A stretch of 64,000 nucleotides of DNA from Ruegeria sp. SCSIO 43209 (GTDB taxonomy: Bacteria; Pseudomonadota; Alphaproteobacteria; Rhodobacterales; Rhodobacteraceae). Positions 33,373 to 42,743 of the stretch are shown piece after piece. The first letter of the stretch is position 1. Each line of letters starts with the position of its first letter. The stretch is taken from positions 124,001-188,000 of the forward strand of contig NZ_CP065362.1 in assembly GCF_019904295.1 (NCBI RefSeq), given 5' to 3'. The translations under genes were made by a program, and so were the position numbers. Below the pieces are notes generated by a model, which made no database searches, was not told the origin of the DNA, and saw nothing but the letters and a program-made list of their open reading frames with translations.

Positions 33373-34581
33373 ATGGGTTTGCGCAGCTTCTTCGATCGGA
33401 TCGAGCCGAACTTTACCAAGGGCGGCAAGTACGAGAAATATTTCCCCATCTACGAGATGGTGGAAAGTTTTATCTACACTCCGAAAACCGTCACGACCGT
33501 CGCGCCGCATGCGCGCTCTTACGTGGATATGAAGCGGATCATGACCTACGTCGTGATTGCTACGATCCCCGCAATCCTCTGGGGGATGTATAACACCGGC
33601 TATCAGGCAAACTCGGCCATTGCTACGTTGGGACCGGATTCGGCAACAGGCTGGCGGATTGCGATCCTGCAGGTGTTCGGCATCTCGCTGAACCCTGACA
33701 GCATTTTCGCCAATGTGATGCATGGATTGATGTATTTCCTTCCGATCTACATCACCACACTGGTTGCGGGCGGTATTTTTGAGGTCATCTTCGCCACTGT
33801 GCGCGGCCATGAGGTCAATGAGGGTTTTCTAGTAACCTCCATGCTTTACACACTGATTATGCCTGCGACAGCGCCATTGTGGCAGGTCGCGTTAGGCATC
33901 ATTTTCGGTGTCGTGATCGGTAAGGAAGTATTTGGCGGCACGGGCAAGAACTTCCTCAACCCGGCGCTGGTCGGGCGTGCTTTCCTATATTTCGCCTATC
34001 CCGCGCAAATGTCGGGGGATTCAGTCTGGACCCCGGTGGATGGATTTTCCGGTGCGACTGCATTGGGCATCTCCGCCGCTGAAGGCGTTCAGGCACTGGC
34101 GGCCGACGGGATCACCTGGGCCAATGCGTTCTTCGGGCAAATTCAGGGTAGCTTTGGAGAGACATCGACGCTGGCTTGCATGATCGGCCTGGCCTTCCTG
34201 CTGACGACCAAGATTGCCAATTATCGCCTGATTGTGGGCTGTCTTGCGGGCACGATAGGCTTCACGCTTCTGCTGAATCTGATCGGATCGGACACAAATC
34301 CGATGTTCGCGATGCCTTGGTACTGGCATATCGTGCTTGGGGGCTACGCCTTTGGTCTGGCGTTCATGGTAACTGAGCCCGTTTCGGCCAGCCACACCAA
34401 TATGGGCCGCTACATCTATGGCGCGCTGATTGGTATCATGGTTGTGATGATCCGCGTCATTAACCCCGCTTTCCCAGAAGGTATGATGCTGGCAATCTTG
34501 TTCGGAAACGTTTTTGCGCCGCTGATCGACTATTTCGTCGTCCAGGCAAACATCAAACGGAGGGCGCGTCGCCATGTCTGA
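33373..34581 (+). CDS. nqrB: Na+-NQR subunit B
   Basis: The 402-residue polytopic membrane protein carries covalent FMN and riboflavin. The flavinylation motif is seen as DGFSGATALG with FMN-acceptor Thr229. The C-terminal half is a series of hydrophobic segments, including GTIGFTLLLNLIGSDTNPMFAMPWYWHIVLGG. It lies 5 bp after nqrA and overlaps nqrC by 8 bp. Confidence 0.96.
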   Translation: MGLRSFFDRIEPNFTKGGKYEKYFPIYEMVESFIYTPKTVTTVAPHARSYVDMKRIMTYVVIATIPAILWGMYNTGYQANSAIATLGPDSATGWRIAILQVFGISLNPDSIFANVMHGLMYFLPIYITTLVAGGIFEVIFATVRGHEVNEGFLVTSMLYTLIMPATAPLWQVALGIIFGVVIGKEVFGGTGKNFLNPALVGRAFLYFAYPAQMSGDSVWTPVDGFSGATALGISAAEGVQALAADGITWANAFFGQIQGSFGETSTLACMIGLAFLLTTKIANYRLIVGCLAGTIGFTLLLNLIGSDTNPMFAMPWYWHIVLGGYAFGLAFMVTEPVSASHTNMGRYIYGALIGIMVVMIRVINPAFPEGMMLAILFGNVFAPLIDYFVVQANIKRRARRHV

Positions 34582-35389
34582 TACGCAATCCAATGAACCC
34601 AAGGGAGCGATTGCCAAGTTTCTGGCTGCTTCGCCGGATTCGGTAGGCAAGACTATCTTTGTTGCCGTTGCCGTCTGCCTTGTAGCCTCGATGGTCGTGT
34701 CTGCTGCTGCGGTCAGCCTGCGCCCGGTGCAGGAAATCAACCGTTTGAAGGATAAGCAAGTCAACGTTCTGCAAGTTGCCGGCATCTACGAACCAGGCAT
34801 TGATGTGACCGAGGCATTCGCTGCCTTTGAGCCGCATGTACTGGAATTGTCTACAGGTGAATTCGTTGACGATCAGTTCGACGCGAGCACCTTTGATGAT
34901 ATCGCTGCTGCCAGCGATCCAGATCTGAGCGTCGCTTTGGACGATGACCCGGCTGGGATCGGGCGCAAGTCCAAGTACCGCGTGATCTATCTGCTGCGTG
35001 ATGATGCAGGCGCGCTCGACAAGGTAATCCTGCCGCTTCACGGTTATGGCCTGTGGTCCACGCTTTATGGTTTCATCGCGCTGGAAAACAACGGCAACGA
35101 TATCTACGGCCTGCAGTTCTATCAGCACGGTGAGACACCGGGCCTTGGCGCCGAGGTGGACAATCCTCGCTGGAAGGCGCTGTGGAATGGCAAAAAGCTG
35201 CGCGATGATGCAGGCGATCTGCAAATCACCGTTGCCAAGTCGCAGCCTGCGGCAGGCCCCGATTTCTATGTCGATGCGCTGGCTGGTGCCACGCTGACGT
35301 CGGTTGGTGTCGATAACCTGGTGAAATTCTGGATGGGCGACGCGGGCTACGCCCCGTTCCTGGCCAAACTGCAAGCAGGAGAGCTCTGA
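34574..35389 (+). CDS. nqrC: Na+-NQR subunit C
   Basis: The 271-residue protein has one N-terminal membrane helix ([21 protein letters not shown]) and a periplasmic FMN domain. The flavinylation motif [10 protein letters not shown] places FMN at Thr240, attached by ApbE (gene at 39700). It overlaps nqrB by 8 bp and nqrD by 1 bp, indicating coupled translation. Confidence 0.95.
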   Translation: MSDTQSNEPKGAIAKFLAASPDSVGKTIFVAVAVCLVASMVVSAAAVSLRPVQEINRLKDKQVNVLQVAGIYEPGIDVTEAFAAFEPHVLELSTGEFVDDQFDASTFDDIAAASDPDLSVALDDDPAGIGRKSKYRVIYLLRDDAGALDKVILPLHGYGLWSTLYGFIALENNGNDIYGLQFYQHGETPGLGAEVDNPRWKALWNGKKLRDDAGDLQITVAKSQPAAGPDFYVDALAGATLTSVGVDNLVKFWMGDAGYAPFLAKLQAGEL

Positions 35390-36042
35390 TGTCTCAGACC
35401 AAGAAAGAGATGCTGGTCGACCCGCTTGTCGACAACAACCCGATCACGCTGCAGGTGCTGGGCATCTGTTCGGCGCTGGCGGTGACCTCGTCACTGCAGG
35501 TTTCTATGGTGATGGCGCTGGCGGTGATCTTCGTGACCTCGTTCTCGTCTTTCTTCATCTCGTGCCTGCGCAACCAGATCCCCGGCTCAATCCGGATCAT
35601 CGTGCAGATGGTGATCATCGCCTCGCTGGTGATCCTGGTGGACCAGATCCTCAAGGCTTATGCGTTCGAGATTTCCAAAACACTGTCGGTCTTTGTCGGC
35701 TTGATCATCACCAACTGTATCGTGATGGGCCGGGCCGAAGCGTTTGCCATGAAGAACCCCCCGGTCGCGTCCTTTATCGACGGTATGGGCAACGGCATGG
35801 GCTATGGTCTGATCCTGCTGCTGGTCGGCTTCATTCGTGAGCTGTTTGGCGCCGGGTCACTGTTCGGTGTCACCATTCTGGAGACCGTCAACAACGGCGG
35901 CTGGTATGTGCCCAACGGCATGCTGCTGCTGCCGCCGTCGGCTTTCTTCATCATCGGTCTGATCATCTGGGCCTTCCGCACATGGAAGCCGAACCAGGTG
36001 GAAGAGCGTGAATACAAAATACAGCAGGTAGAGGCCCACTGA
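35389..36042 (+). CDS. nqrD: Na+-NQR subunit D
   Basis: The 217-residue integral membrane protein of the RnfE/NqrD family has six predicted hydrophobic helices and conserved [17 protein letters not shown] and [13 protein letters not shown] segments. Its Cys, with that of NqrE, binds the intramembrane 2Fe-2S centre. It overlaps nqrC and nqrE by one base each. Confidence 0.96.
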   Translation: MSQTKKEMLVDPLVDNNPITLQVLGICSALAVTSSLQVSMVMALAVIFVTSFSSFFISCLRNQIPGSIRIIVQMVIIASLVILVDQILKAYAFEISKTLSVFVGLIITNCIVMGRAEAFAMKNPPVASFIDGMGNGMGYGLILLLVGFIRELFGAGSLFGVTILETVNNGGWYVPNGMLLLPPSAFFIIGLIIWAFRTWKPNQVEEREYKIQQVEAH

Positions 36043-36650
36043 TGGAAGGTCTGATTTCACTGGCCGTAAAGGCCATCTTTGTCGAAAACCTTGCGCTCAG
36101 CTTCTTTCTGGGGATGTGTACCTTCATCGCTGTTTCGAAGAAGATCTCGACCGCGCTTGGTCTGGGCATCTCGGTCATGGTTGTTCAGGCCATCACTGTG
36201 CCGGCCAACAATCTACTGCTGAATTATCTGCTGAAACCAGGTGCGCTGGCCTGGGCAGGTTTCCCGGATGTGGACCTGACGTTCCTTGGACTGATCTCGT
36301 ATATCGGCGTGATCGCAGCGATGGTTCAGATCCTAGAGATGGTGCTGGATAAGTATTTCCCCCCACTCTACAACGCGCTGGGGATTTTCCTGCCGCTGAT
36401 CACAGTGAACTGCGCCATTTTGGGTGGTTCACTGTTCATGGTGGAACGTGACTACGATTTTGCCGAAGCGGCGACTTACGGTCTGTCCTCTGGCTTTGGC
36501 TGGGCTCTGGCGATTACCGCGATGGCGGGTGTTCGGGAAAAGCTGAAGTATTCGGACATTCCCGATGGTCTGCAAGGCCTGGGCATCACTTTCATCACCG
36601 CTGGACTGATGGCGATGGCCTTCATGTCCTTCTCGGGCGTGAAACTGTAA
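36042..36650 (+). CDS. nqrE: Na+-NQR subunit E
   Basis: The 202-residue membrane protein is paralogous to NqrD, beginning [27 protein letters not shown], with the conserved [15 protein letters not shown] segment. It forms the other half of the Na+ path and shares the intramembrane iron-sulfur site with NqrD. It is 10 bp upstream of nqrF. Confidence 0.96.
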   Translation: MEGLISLAVKAIFVENLALSFFLGMCTFIAVSKKISTALGLGISVMVVQAITVPANNLLLNYLLKPGALAWAGFPDVDLTFLGLISYIGVIAAMVQILEMVLDKYFPPLYNALGIFLPLITVNCAILGGSLFMVERDYDFAEAATYGLSSGFGWALAITAMAGVREKLKYSDIPDGLQGLGITFITAGLMAMAFMSFSGVKL

Positions 36651-36660
36651 GGAGGGCGGA

Positions 36661-37884
36661 ATGGAAACCTTTGGCTTAGGTGTAGCCCTTTTCACCGTTA
36701 TCGTTCTTGGTCTGGTTGCCATCATCATGGCGGCGCGGTCCAAGCTGGTTTCAACCGGTAACGTGAACATCACCATCAATGGTGAGAAAACAATCTCGGT
36801 TCCGGCGGGTGGCAAGCTGCTGCAGACGCTTGCCGCAGAGAAGCTATTCGTGCCCTCCGCTTGTGGTGGCGGTGGCACCTGCGCGCAATGTCGCGTGCGC
36901 GTGCATTCCGGCGGTGGCTCGATCCTGCCGACCGAGGAAAGCCATATCACCAAGCGAGAGGCGTCTTGTGGTGACCGGCTATCCTGTCAAGTTGCAGTCA
37001 AGCAGGATATGGACATCGAAGTTCCCGAAGAGGTCTTCGGCGTCAAGAAATGGGAATGCACAGTTCGCTCGAACGAGAATGTGGCGACCTTTATCAAAGC
37101 CCTGACGCTGGACCTCCCGGAAGGTGAGGATGTGAATTTCCGCGCTGGTGGTTACATCCAAATCGAAGCGCCTGCACACCAACTCGCCTATACGGATTTC
37201 GACGTAGAAGAAGAATATCGCGAGGATTGGGATCGCTTCAATCTATGGCAGTACAAATCCGTCGTCGCCGAACCGATCGAACGCGCCTATTCCATGGCAA
37301 ACTATCCGGATGAAAAAGGCATGATCATGCTGAACGTCCGCGTAGCTTCGCCCCCTCCTGGGTCCGAAGGTATCCCTCCGGGTCAGATGTCGTCGTATAT
37401 TTTCAACCTGAAACCGGGCGACAAGGTCACGATCTCAGGTCCCTTTGGCGAGTTCTTTGCTCGCGAGACAGAAAAAGAGATGGTCTTCATCGGTGGTGGT
37501 GCTGGTATGGCCCCAATGCGCAGCCATATCTTTGACCAGCTCAAACGCCTTGAAAACCGCAACCGCAAGATCAGCTTCTGGTATGGAGCGCGGTCGAAGA
37601 AAGAGATGTTCTTTGTCGAAGATTTCGACACGCTGGCCAAGGAATTCGACAATTTCGAATGGCACGTTGCGTTGTCGGACGCCCAGCCCGAGGATGACTG
37701 GAAAGGCTACACTGGCTTTATCCACAACGTTTTGTTTGAGGAATATCTGAAGAACCACCCCGCACCCGAGGATTGCGAATACTACATGTGTGGTCCGCCA
37801 ATCATGAACCAGTCGGTCATCAACATGCTGCTGGATCTGGGCGTGGACCGCGAAGACATCATGCTCGACGATTTCGGCGGATAA
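36661..37884 (+). CDS. nqrF: Na+-NQR subunit F (NADH-oxidising)
   Basis: The 407-residue protein has an N-terminal membrane helix, a plant-type 2Fe-2S ferredoxin domain ([14 protein letters not shown], later CGDRLSCQV), an FAD domain ([11 protein letters not shown]) and an NADH domain ([13 protein letters not shown] and a C-terminal CGPP motif). It admits electrons from NADH. It ends the operon before a terminator hairpin. Confidence 0.97.
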   Translation: METFGLGVALFTVIVLGLVAIIMAARSKLVSTGNVNITINGEKTISVPAGGKLLQTLAAEKLFVPSACGGGGTCAQCRVRVHSGGGSILPTEESHITKREASCGDRLSCQVAVKQDMDIEVPEEVFGVKKWECTVRSNENVATFIKALTLDLPEGEDVNFRAGGYIQIEAPAHQLAYTDFDVEEEYREDWDRFNLWQYKSVVAEPIERAYSMANYPDEKGMIMLNVRVASPPPGSEGIPPGQMSSYIFNLKPGDKVTISGPFGEFFARETEKEMVFIGGGAGMAPMRSHIFDQLKRLENRNRKISFWYGARSKKEMFFVEDFDTLAKEFDNFEWHVALSDAQPEDDWKGYTGFIHNVLFEEYLKNHPAPEDCEYYMCGPPIMNQSVINMLLDLGVDREDIMLDDFGG

Positions 37885-37892
37885 ACAGAATC

Positions 37893-37931
37893 GGTCGGTT
37901 CCAACCCTTGGGACCGACCATTTTCATTTTG
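37893..37931 (+). terminator. rho-independent terminator after nqrF
   Basis: GGTCGGTTCC pairs with GGACCGACC (37911-37919), with one bulged T, around an 8-nt loop and is followed by ATTTTCATTTT. Confidence 0.8.
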
Positions 37932-38017
37932 GGTCTGATGTTGGGCAGGCTGCCAATATCAACGTCTGCATTTGGCGAATTCCGCTTCATATTTTGCCGC
38001 ATTGGGCAGCAGGTCTT

Positions 38018-38797
38018 ATGTTAACCGGATGGATCAAAAGGCTTATCGCATCTCAAACACCGCCTGATCAGACGGTGAATCTGCATTCATTGGCGCCTAC
38101 AGAAAAATTCTACGCAATCGGAGACATACATGGGAGGTTGGATCTTTTACAACGGCTCCTGCCTGCGCTGGATAACGACTGTCCGGTGGTGTTTGTAGGC
38201 GACTATGTTGACCGGGGCGGATACAGCGCGCAGGTGTTGCGTCAGCTACATCACCTCGACACGAACCCCGAAACCCGGGCGATCTGCCTGAAAGGCAATC
38301 ACGAAGATATGCTGCTTGGGTTTTTGTCTGATCCAACCCGGATGGAGCGTGTCTGGCTGTATAATGGCGGTGCTCAGACTTTGGCTTCGTTTGGGCTTGC
38401 GGATATTGACCAGTCCAACCCGCAAGCCGTTGCCGAACAACTGCAGCAAGCGATGGGACAACCGCTTCTGGACTGGTTACAAGATCGGCCGCTGACCTGG
38501 ACGAGCGGGAATGTAACGGTTGTTCATGCCGCGCTTGATCCTTCGCAGCCGGTCGATCGGCAACAGGACAGAACTTGCCTTTGGGGGCATCCTCAGTTCC
38601 GCAAGAAACGCAGGAAAGACGAGCAATGGGTGGTGCATGGCCATACCATCGTCGACGAAGCTCGGGTCGAGCATGATGTCATTTCGATCGATACAGGTGC
38701 GTTCATCACCGATCAGTTGACGGCTGCGGAAATCTCGCCTGGTTCTGTCCGATTTATCTCGACAACGCACACCGGAATCGCGCGCGTATCAGCGTAA
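38018..38797 (+). CDS. metallophosphoesterase (serine/threonine phosphatase family)
   Basis: With the start at 38018 the protein has 259 residues. Calcineurin-like metal motifs are complete: GDIHGR, GDYVDRGG, GNHED, and a later VHGHT. The set matches PrpA/ApaH-like protein phosphatases. An upstream in-frame ATG (37994) would add 8 residues. The substrate is unknown. It lies between the nqr operon and a convergent CBS-domain gene. Confidence 0.88.
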   Translation: MLTGWIKRLIASQTPPDQTVNLHSLAPTEKFYAIGDIHGRLDLLQRLLPALDNDCPVVFVGDYVDRGGYSAQVLRQLHHLDTNPETRAICLKGNHEDMLLGFLSDPTRMERVWLYNGGAQTLASFGLADIDQSNPQAVAEQLQQAMGQPLLDWLQDRPLTWTSGNVTVVHAALDPSQPVDRQQDRTCLWGHPQFRKKRRKDEQWVVHGHTIVDEARVEHDVISIDTGAFITDQLTAAEISPGSVRFISTTHTGIARVSA

Positions 38798-38801
38798 GTC
38801 G

Positions 38802-39326
38802 CTAGCCGACGATCATTTGCTTCATTCTAAGTGCTTCGTATTCCAGTTCTTTCAAGCGGAAATGAACCACATCGCCAATGGTGATCACCCCGCGCAGATT
38901 TCCATCACTCAGCACGGGCATATGCCGGAACCGGCCTTCGGTCATGGTTTTCAGCACATCGTTCAGATAATCTTCGGGGCTGCAGGTTTTGACCTCGGTC
39001 GTCATCAGATCGGCCACTGATTGGGGTAGGGTCTGGCCGGGCGTTTCCGCCATACGGCGCACGATGTCACGTTCGGACAGGATACCCTGCAGGGCACCAT
39101 TTTGATCCGTCACAACAACGGCCCCGATGCGTTTTTCGCGCAAGATATCCACGACCGAGTGAATCGTGTCGTTGGGCCGCACCGAAAAAACGGCATCCCC
39201 TTTGCCTTCCATCAGTTTCGCAACCGTTGTCTGGGTATGCGACAGATTGGTCTCAACTGATTGACTGCGGGTTGTCGCCGCGGCCTTGTCGCCGCGTGTC
39301 GGAGGCTGGTAAGAGCTTGGGGCCAT
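38802..39326 (-). CDS. CBS-domain protein
   Basis: The 174-residue protein has two CBS repeats: TVAKLMEGKGDAVFSVRPNDTIHSVVDIL with VTDQNGALQGILSERDIVRR, then VADLMTTEVKTCSPEDYLNDVLKTM with VLSDGNLRGVITIGDVV. Such stand-alone CBS proteins sense adenine nucleotides. An RBS (GAGGAGACC) supports the start. It is convergent with the phosphatase gene, 4 bp apart. Confidence 0.9.
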   Translation of the reverse strand: MAPSSYQPPTRGDKAAATTRSQSVETNLSHTQTTVAKLMEGKGDAVFSVRPNDTIHSVVDILREKRIGAVVVTDQNGALQGILSERDIVRRMAETPGQTLPQSVADLMTTEVKTCSPEDYLNDVLKTMTEGRFRHMPVLSDGNLRGVITIGDVVHFRLKELEYEALRMKQMIVG

Positions 39327-39446
39327 GGGCGGTCTCCTCTTTCACCGGTATTGTCCTTACAACCTACCTTACCGCAGGGACCGGCCCTGTATAGGGTGCA
39401 ATTTCGAAAACCGGCGTAACTTGGCCACTTCAAAAGGAAATTGCTT

Positions 39447-39632
39447 GTGAGCAACCTGTATCTGACGCCACCAGTTGCCGCGCTGATATTCTTTATCGTG
39501 GTGGTCTGCGGCCATAATTTTCGCATGGCTTGGAAACAGCAACCGGAAGGTTGGCAAAAGCGCGCTTGGCTGTTTGGCGTCCCGGCAGCAATCGGGCTTT
39601 TTACATTGGCGTTTTTGCCGCTCAAGATTTGA
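39447..39632 (+). CDS. small membrane protein
   Basis: The 61-residue protein starts at GTG (39447), with RBS AAAAGGAAA; a TTG two codons upstream is also possible. Two hydrophobic helices (VAALIFFIVVVCG and AAIGLFTLAFLPL) flank a short basic loop. It precedes the apbE gene. No family is recognised. Confidence 0.6.
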   Translation: MSNLYLTPPVAALIFFIVVVCGHNFRMAWKQQPEGWQKRAWLFGVPAAIGLFTLAFLPLKI

Positions 39633-39699
39633 GGCCGGTTTGACTCTGAACAGGCTCACTGGCATATGCCGGGCAAGAACACTCCCGGGAGATTGCACC

Positions 39700-40725
39700 A
39701 TGCGCCCACTGATCGCACTGGCCTTACTTTTGACTGTTTCGGCCTGCTTGTTTGGCAAAGAGCCTGACGTGGTACGCCTGTCCGGCGAGACGATGGGCAC
39801 CACGTTCAACATCACCGCAATCGGCGATGATTTGGACGAAGCAGCGCTGGGGCAAGCGGTTCAGGAGACCCTGGCGCAGGTCAATGCCAAGATGTCCAAC
39901 TGGGACCCGAAATCCGAGGTCTCGACCTTCTCGGCCTCAGGCAGCACGGACCCCATGCAAGTGTCAGACGAATTTGCCTTCGTCATCGAGGCCGCAAATG
40001 AGGTTCACGAGAAATCCGGTGGTACGTTTGATGTTACCCTTGGTCCGCTGATCGAATTGTGGGGGTTTGGACCGCGAAAACCTGAAGACCCAATTCCGGC
40101 AGATGACGAGATCGCGACAGCGCTTGGGCAAGTGGGACAAGCGCGGTTGTTAGAATTGGATCGCGGAGCGGGCACTTTGACCAAGTCAGAGGCCGGAGTC
40201 GGAATCAACCTGTCTGCGATTGCCAAAGGCTATGGCATCGATGCGGTTGCCGCACAGCTGCGCGAGGCCGGGATCGAGAACTATATGGTCGAGATCGGTG
40301 GTGATTTGGTGACCATGGGCGAGAATGATAAAGGCGAAAGCTGGCGGATCGGGATCGAAAAACCCGAGACTGGCGCGCAATCAATCCAGTTGATCGTGCC
40401 GCTCGACAATCTGGGAATGGCGACCTCGGGTGATTACAAGAACTTCTTCGAACAGGACGGGGTGCGCTATTCGCATATCATTGACCCGACGACGGGCCGC
40501 CCGATTACTCATCGCACCACTTCGGTTACTGTTATAGCAGACAACGCCATGATGGCGGATGCGTGGGCAACGGCGATGCTGGCATTGGGTCTGGAAAAGG
40601 GTCTGGAACTGGCCGAAGAGCATAAACTTGCCGTGTTCTTCATCTCGCGGGATGTGACAAGCGGAGAAGAAGCCTATATCACCGTACAAAGCAGCGCCTT
40701 CAAGGATGCGCTGGGGACCAACTGA
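39700..40725 (+). CDS. apbE: FAD:protein FMN transferase
   Basis: The 341-residue lipoprotein begins MRPLIALALLLTVSAC with lipobox SAC (Cys16). The ApbE domain shows SGETMGTTFNIT, SKSAVGINLSAIAKGYGID-like and SGDYKNFFE segments. It transfers FMN from FAD to Thr residues of NqrB and NqrC in the periplasm. The start is favoured by a GGGAGA RBS and the signal peptide. It lies next to nqrM. Confidence 0.92.
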   Translation: MRPLIALALLLTVSACLFGKEPDVVRLSGETMGTTFNITAIGDDLDEAALGQAVQETLAQVNAKMSNWDPKSEVSTFSASGSTDPMQVSDEFAFVIEAANEVHEKSGGTFDVTLGPLIELWGFGPRKPEDPIPADDEIATALGQVGQARLLELDRGAGTLTKSEAGVGINLSAIAKGYGIDAVAAQLREAGIENYMVEIGGDLVTMGENDKGESWRIGIEKPETGAQSIQLIVPLDNLGMATSGDYKNFFEQDGVRYSHIIDPTTGRPITHRTTSVTVIADNAMMADAWATAMLALGLEKGLELAEEHKLAVFFISRDVTSGEEAYITVQSSAFKDALGTN

Positions 40726-40740
40726 CCGGTAGGAACCGCT

Positions 40741-40971
40741 ATGAGCACCTTTATTCTGGCCTTTTTCCTGTTGCTGATCGTCATGGTTGGCATGGCGCTG
40801 GGTGTGATGTTGATGGGCAAAACCATCAAAGGCAGCTGCGGTGGCCTGAACGCGATCTCGGGTGCCGATAAATGTGTGGTCTGCCAAAAGGATATCGATC
40901 CCGACAGCCCTCTGCGCGACCAGTTGCAGTGCAAGCGTGCGAAAAAGATGCTGCAACAGATGGAAGGCTAG
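40741..40971 (+). CDS. nqrM: Na+-NQR maturation protein NqrM
   Basis: The 76-residue protein has an N-terminal membrane helix (ILAFFLLLIVMVGMALGVMLMG) and a Cys-rich tail (SCGG, CVVCQKD, QCKRAKK). It matches NqrM (DUF539), required for assembly of the iron centre of NqrDE. It is 15 bp after apbE and completes the Na+-NQR maturation pair. Confidence 0.93.
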   Translation: MSTFILAFFLLLIVMVGMALGVMLMGKTIKGSCGGLNAISGADKCVVCQKDIDPDSPLRDQLQCKRAKKMLQQMEG

Positions 40972-40986
40972 GATAACCCTCTTGGC

Positions 40987-42657
40987 ATGAACAAAGCCAA
41001 GAACGTCCTCTTCATCATGTTCGACCAATTGCGCTGGGACTATCTCAGCTGCTACGGGCATCCACATCTGCATACGCCAAATATTGACCGTCTCGCCTCG
41101 ATGGGTGTGCGGTTCACGCGGGCCTACATCCAGTCTCCGATCTGCGGCAGTTCCCGTATGTCGACCTATACCGGCCGCTATGTGCATTCGCACGGCGCGT
41201 CATGGAACGGAATCCCGCTGAAAGTTGGTGAGGTCACCATGGGCGATCACTTGCGCAAGGCAGGGATGGATTGCTGGTTGGTTGGCAAGACTCATATGCG
41301 CGCAGACGCCGAGGGCATGGCTCGTTTGGGGCTTGAGCCCGACAGCCTGATCGGGGCACGCGTCGCTGAATGCGGGTTTGATGTCTTTGAGCGCGATGAC
41401 GGGATGCGCCCCGAAGGGCCGGATGGGTTTTATGACCCGGATGGCGCCAAAAGGTACAACGAGTATCTGAAAGACAAAGGCTATGAGAGTGACAACCCCT
41501 GGCACGACTTCGCCAATTCGGGGCTGGATGAAGAGGGCAATGTACTTTCGGGTTGGTTCCTGAAGAATTCGTCAGAGGCCGCGAATATCGCCGAGGAAGA
41601 CAGCGAAACGCCTTATCTCACCTCTCGCGCCATGGAGTTCATGGAAAACCATGACGGGCCGTGGTGCTGCCACCTTAGCTATATCAAACCGCATTGGCCC
41701 TATATTGTGCCGGAACCCTACGCCTCGATGTATGGTCCCGAACATATTCTGCCTGTCATTCGGTCCGAAGCTGAACGGCAGAACGCTCATCCGGTGCTGA
41801 AAGCGTTCATGGATACGAAAATCGGCCAGACCTTCTCGCGTCAGGATGTACGCGAGGCCGTGATCCCAGCCTATATGGGCCTGATCAAGCAGGCTGACGA
41901 CCAAATGGGGCGGCTGTTTGACTGGATGGATCAGACCGGACGAATGCAGGACACGATGATCGTGCTGACCTCGGATCACGGGGATTTCCTGGGCGATCAC
42001 TGGATGGGAGAGAAGACCTTCTTCCATGACGCCTCGACCAAAATGCCGCTGATCATCTTTGATCCATCGCCCGAGGCTGATGCCACACGCGGCACCACAT
42101 GCGATGCATTGGTCGAATCCATCGATCTAGCGCCCACGTTTCTGGAGATTGCAGGCGGTGAACCCGCAGGGCACATTTTGGAGGGGCATTCGTTGCTGCC
42201 CATCCTGCACGGTCAGGCCGAAAGCACTCCGCGCGATGTGGTGATTTGTGAGTACGACTACTCCGCATCCCCCATTGCGCAGACACTGAACGCCTCGGTT
42301 CGGGATGCGGTCATGTTCATGGTTGCAAACGAGAAATGGAAGCTGATCCATTGTGAAGGGGGCTATCGCCCGCTTTTGTTTGATCTGGAGAATGATCCGA
42401 ATGAGCTGACGGACCTTGGCGTAAGCGATGAGCATGCAGACATCATCGCCGAGATGTATGATCACCTGTTCACCTGGACGCGGCGCCAGTCGCAGCGCAC
42501 GACCCGGTCGGAAGAACAACTGCTAAACATGCGTGGATCAAGCCGAGGAACAGGCGTGGTGATCGGTATTTACGACGAAAACGAGATGCCGCTTGAGCTG
42601 ACCGTTAAATACCGCAACCGCAAAGCGCGACCCTTTGGGGACTACAAGACAGATTAA
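40987..42657 (+). CDS. sulfatase / phosphonate monoester hydrolase-family enzyme
   Basis: The 556-residue protein is in the alkaline phosphatase superfamily. It begins NVLFIMFDQLRWDYLSCYGHP with the metal-binding Asp, and has TSDHGDFLGDHWM as second metal motif. The formylglycine region reads Cys53-Gly-Ser-Ser-Arg57 (SPICGSSRMSTYTGRY), with Ser where the sulfatase signature CxPxR has Pro. Length and C-terminal extension resemble phosphonate monoester hydrolases. The substrate is uncertain. Confidence 0.8.
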   Translation: MNKAKNVLFIMFDQLRWDYLSCYGHPHLHTPNIDRLASMGVRFTRAYIQSPICGSSRMSTYTGRYVHSHGASWNGIPLKVGEVTMGDHLRKAGMDCWLVGKTHMRADAEGMARLGLEPDSLIGARVAECGFDVFERDDGMRPEGPDGFYDPDGAKRYNEYLKDKGYESDNPWHDFANSGLDEEGNVLSGWFLKNSSEAANIAEEDSETPYLTSRAMEFMENHDGPWCCHLSYIKPHWPYIVPEPYASMYGPEHILPVIRSEAERQNAHPVLKAFMDTKIGQTFSRQDVREAVIPAYMGLIKQADDQMGRLFDWMDQTGRMQDTMIVLTSDHGDFLGDHWMGEKTFFHDASTKMPLIIFDPSPEADATRGTTCDALVESIDLAPTFLEIAGGEPAGHILEGHSLLPILHGQAESTPRDVVICEYDYSASPIAQTLNASVRDAVMFMVANEKWKLIHCEGGYRPLLFDLENDPNELTDLGVSDEHADIIAEMYDHLFTWTRRQSQRTTRSEEQLLNMRGSSRGTGVVIGIYDENEMPLELTVKYRNRKARPFGDYKTD

Positions 42658-42743
42658 TTCTTCATTCGCGGCCCTAATGACGGTTCAACCTTGAGCGGGC
42701 AGGGGGTAGAAGACAGCAACGCCGCCTCAATCGGAGAGCTTTC

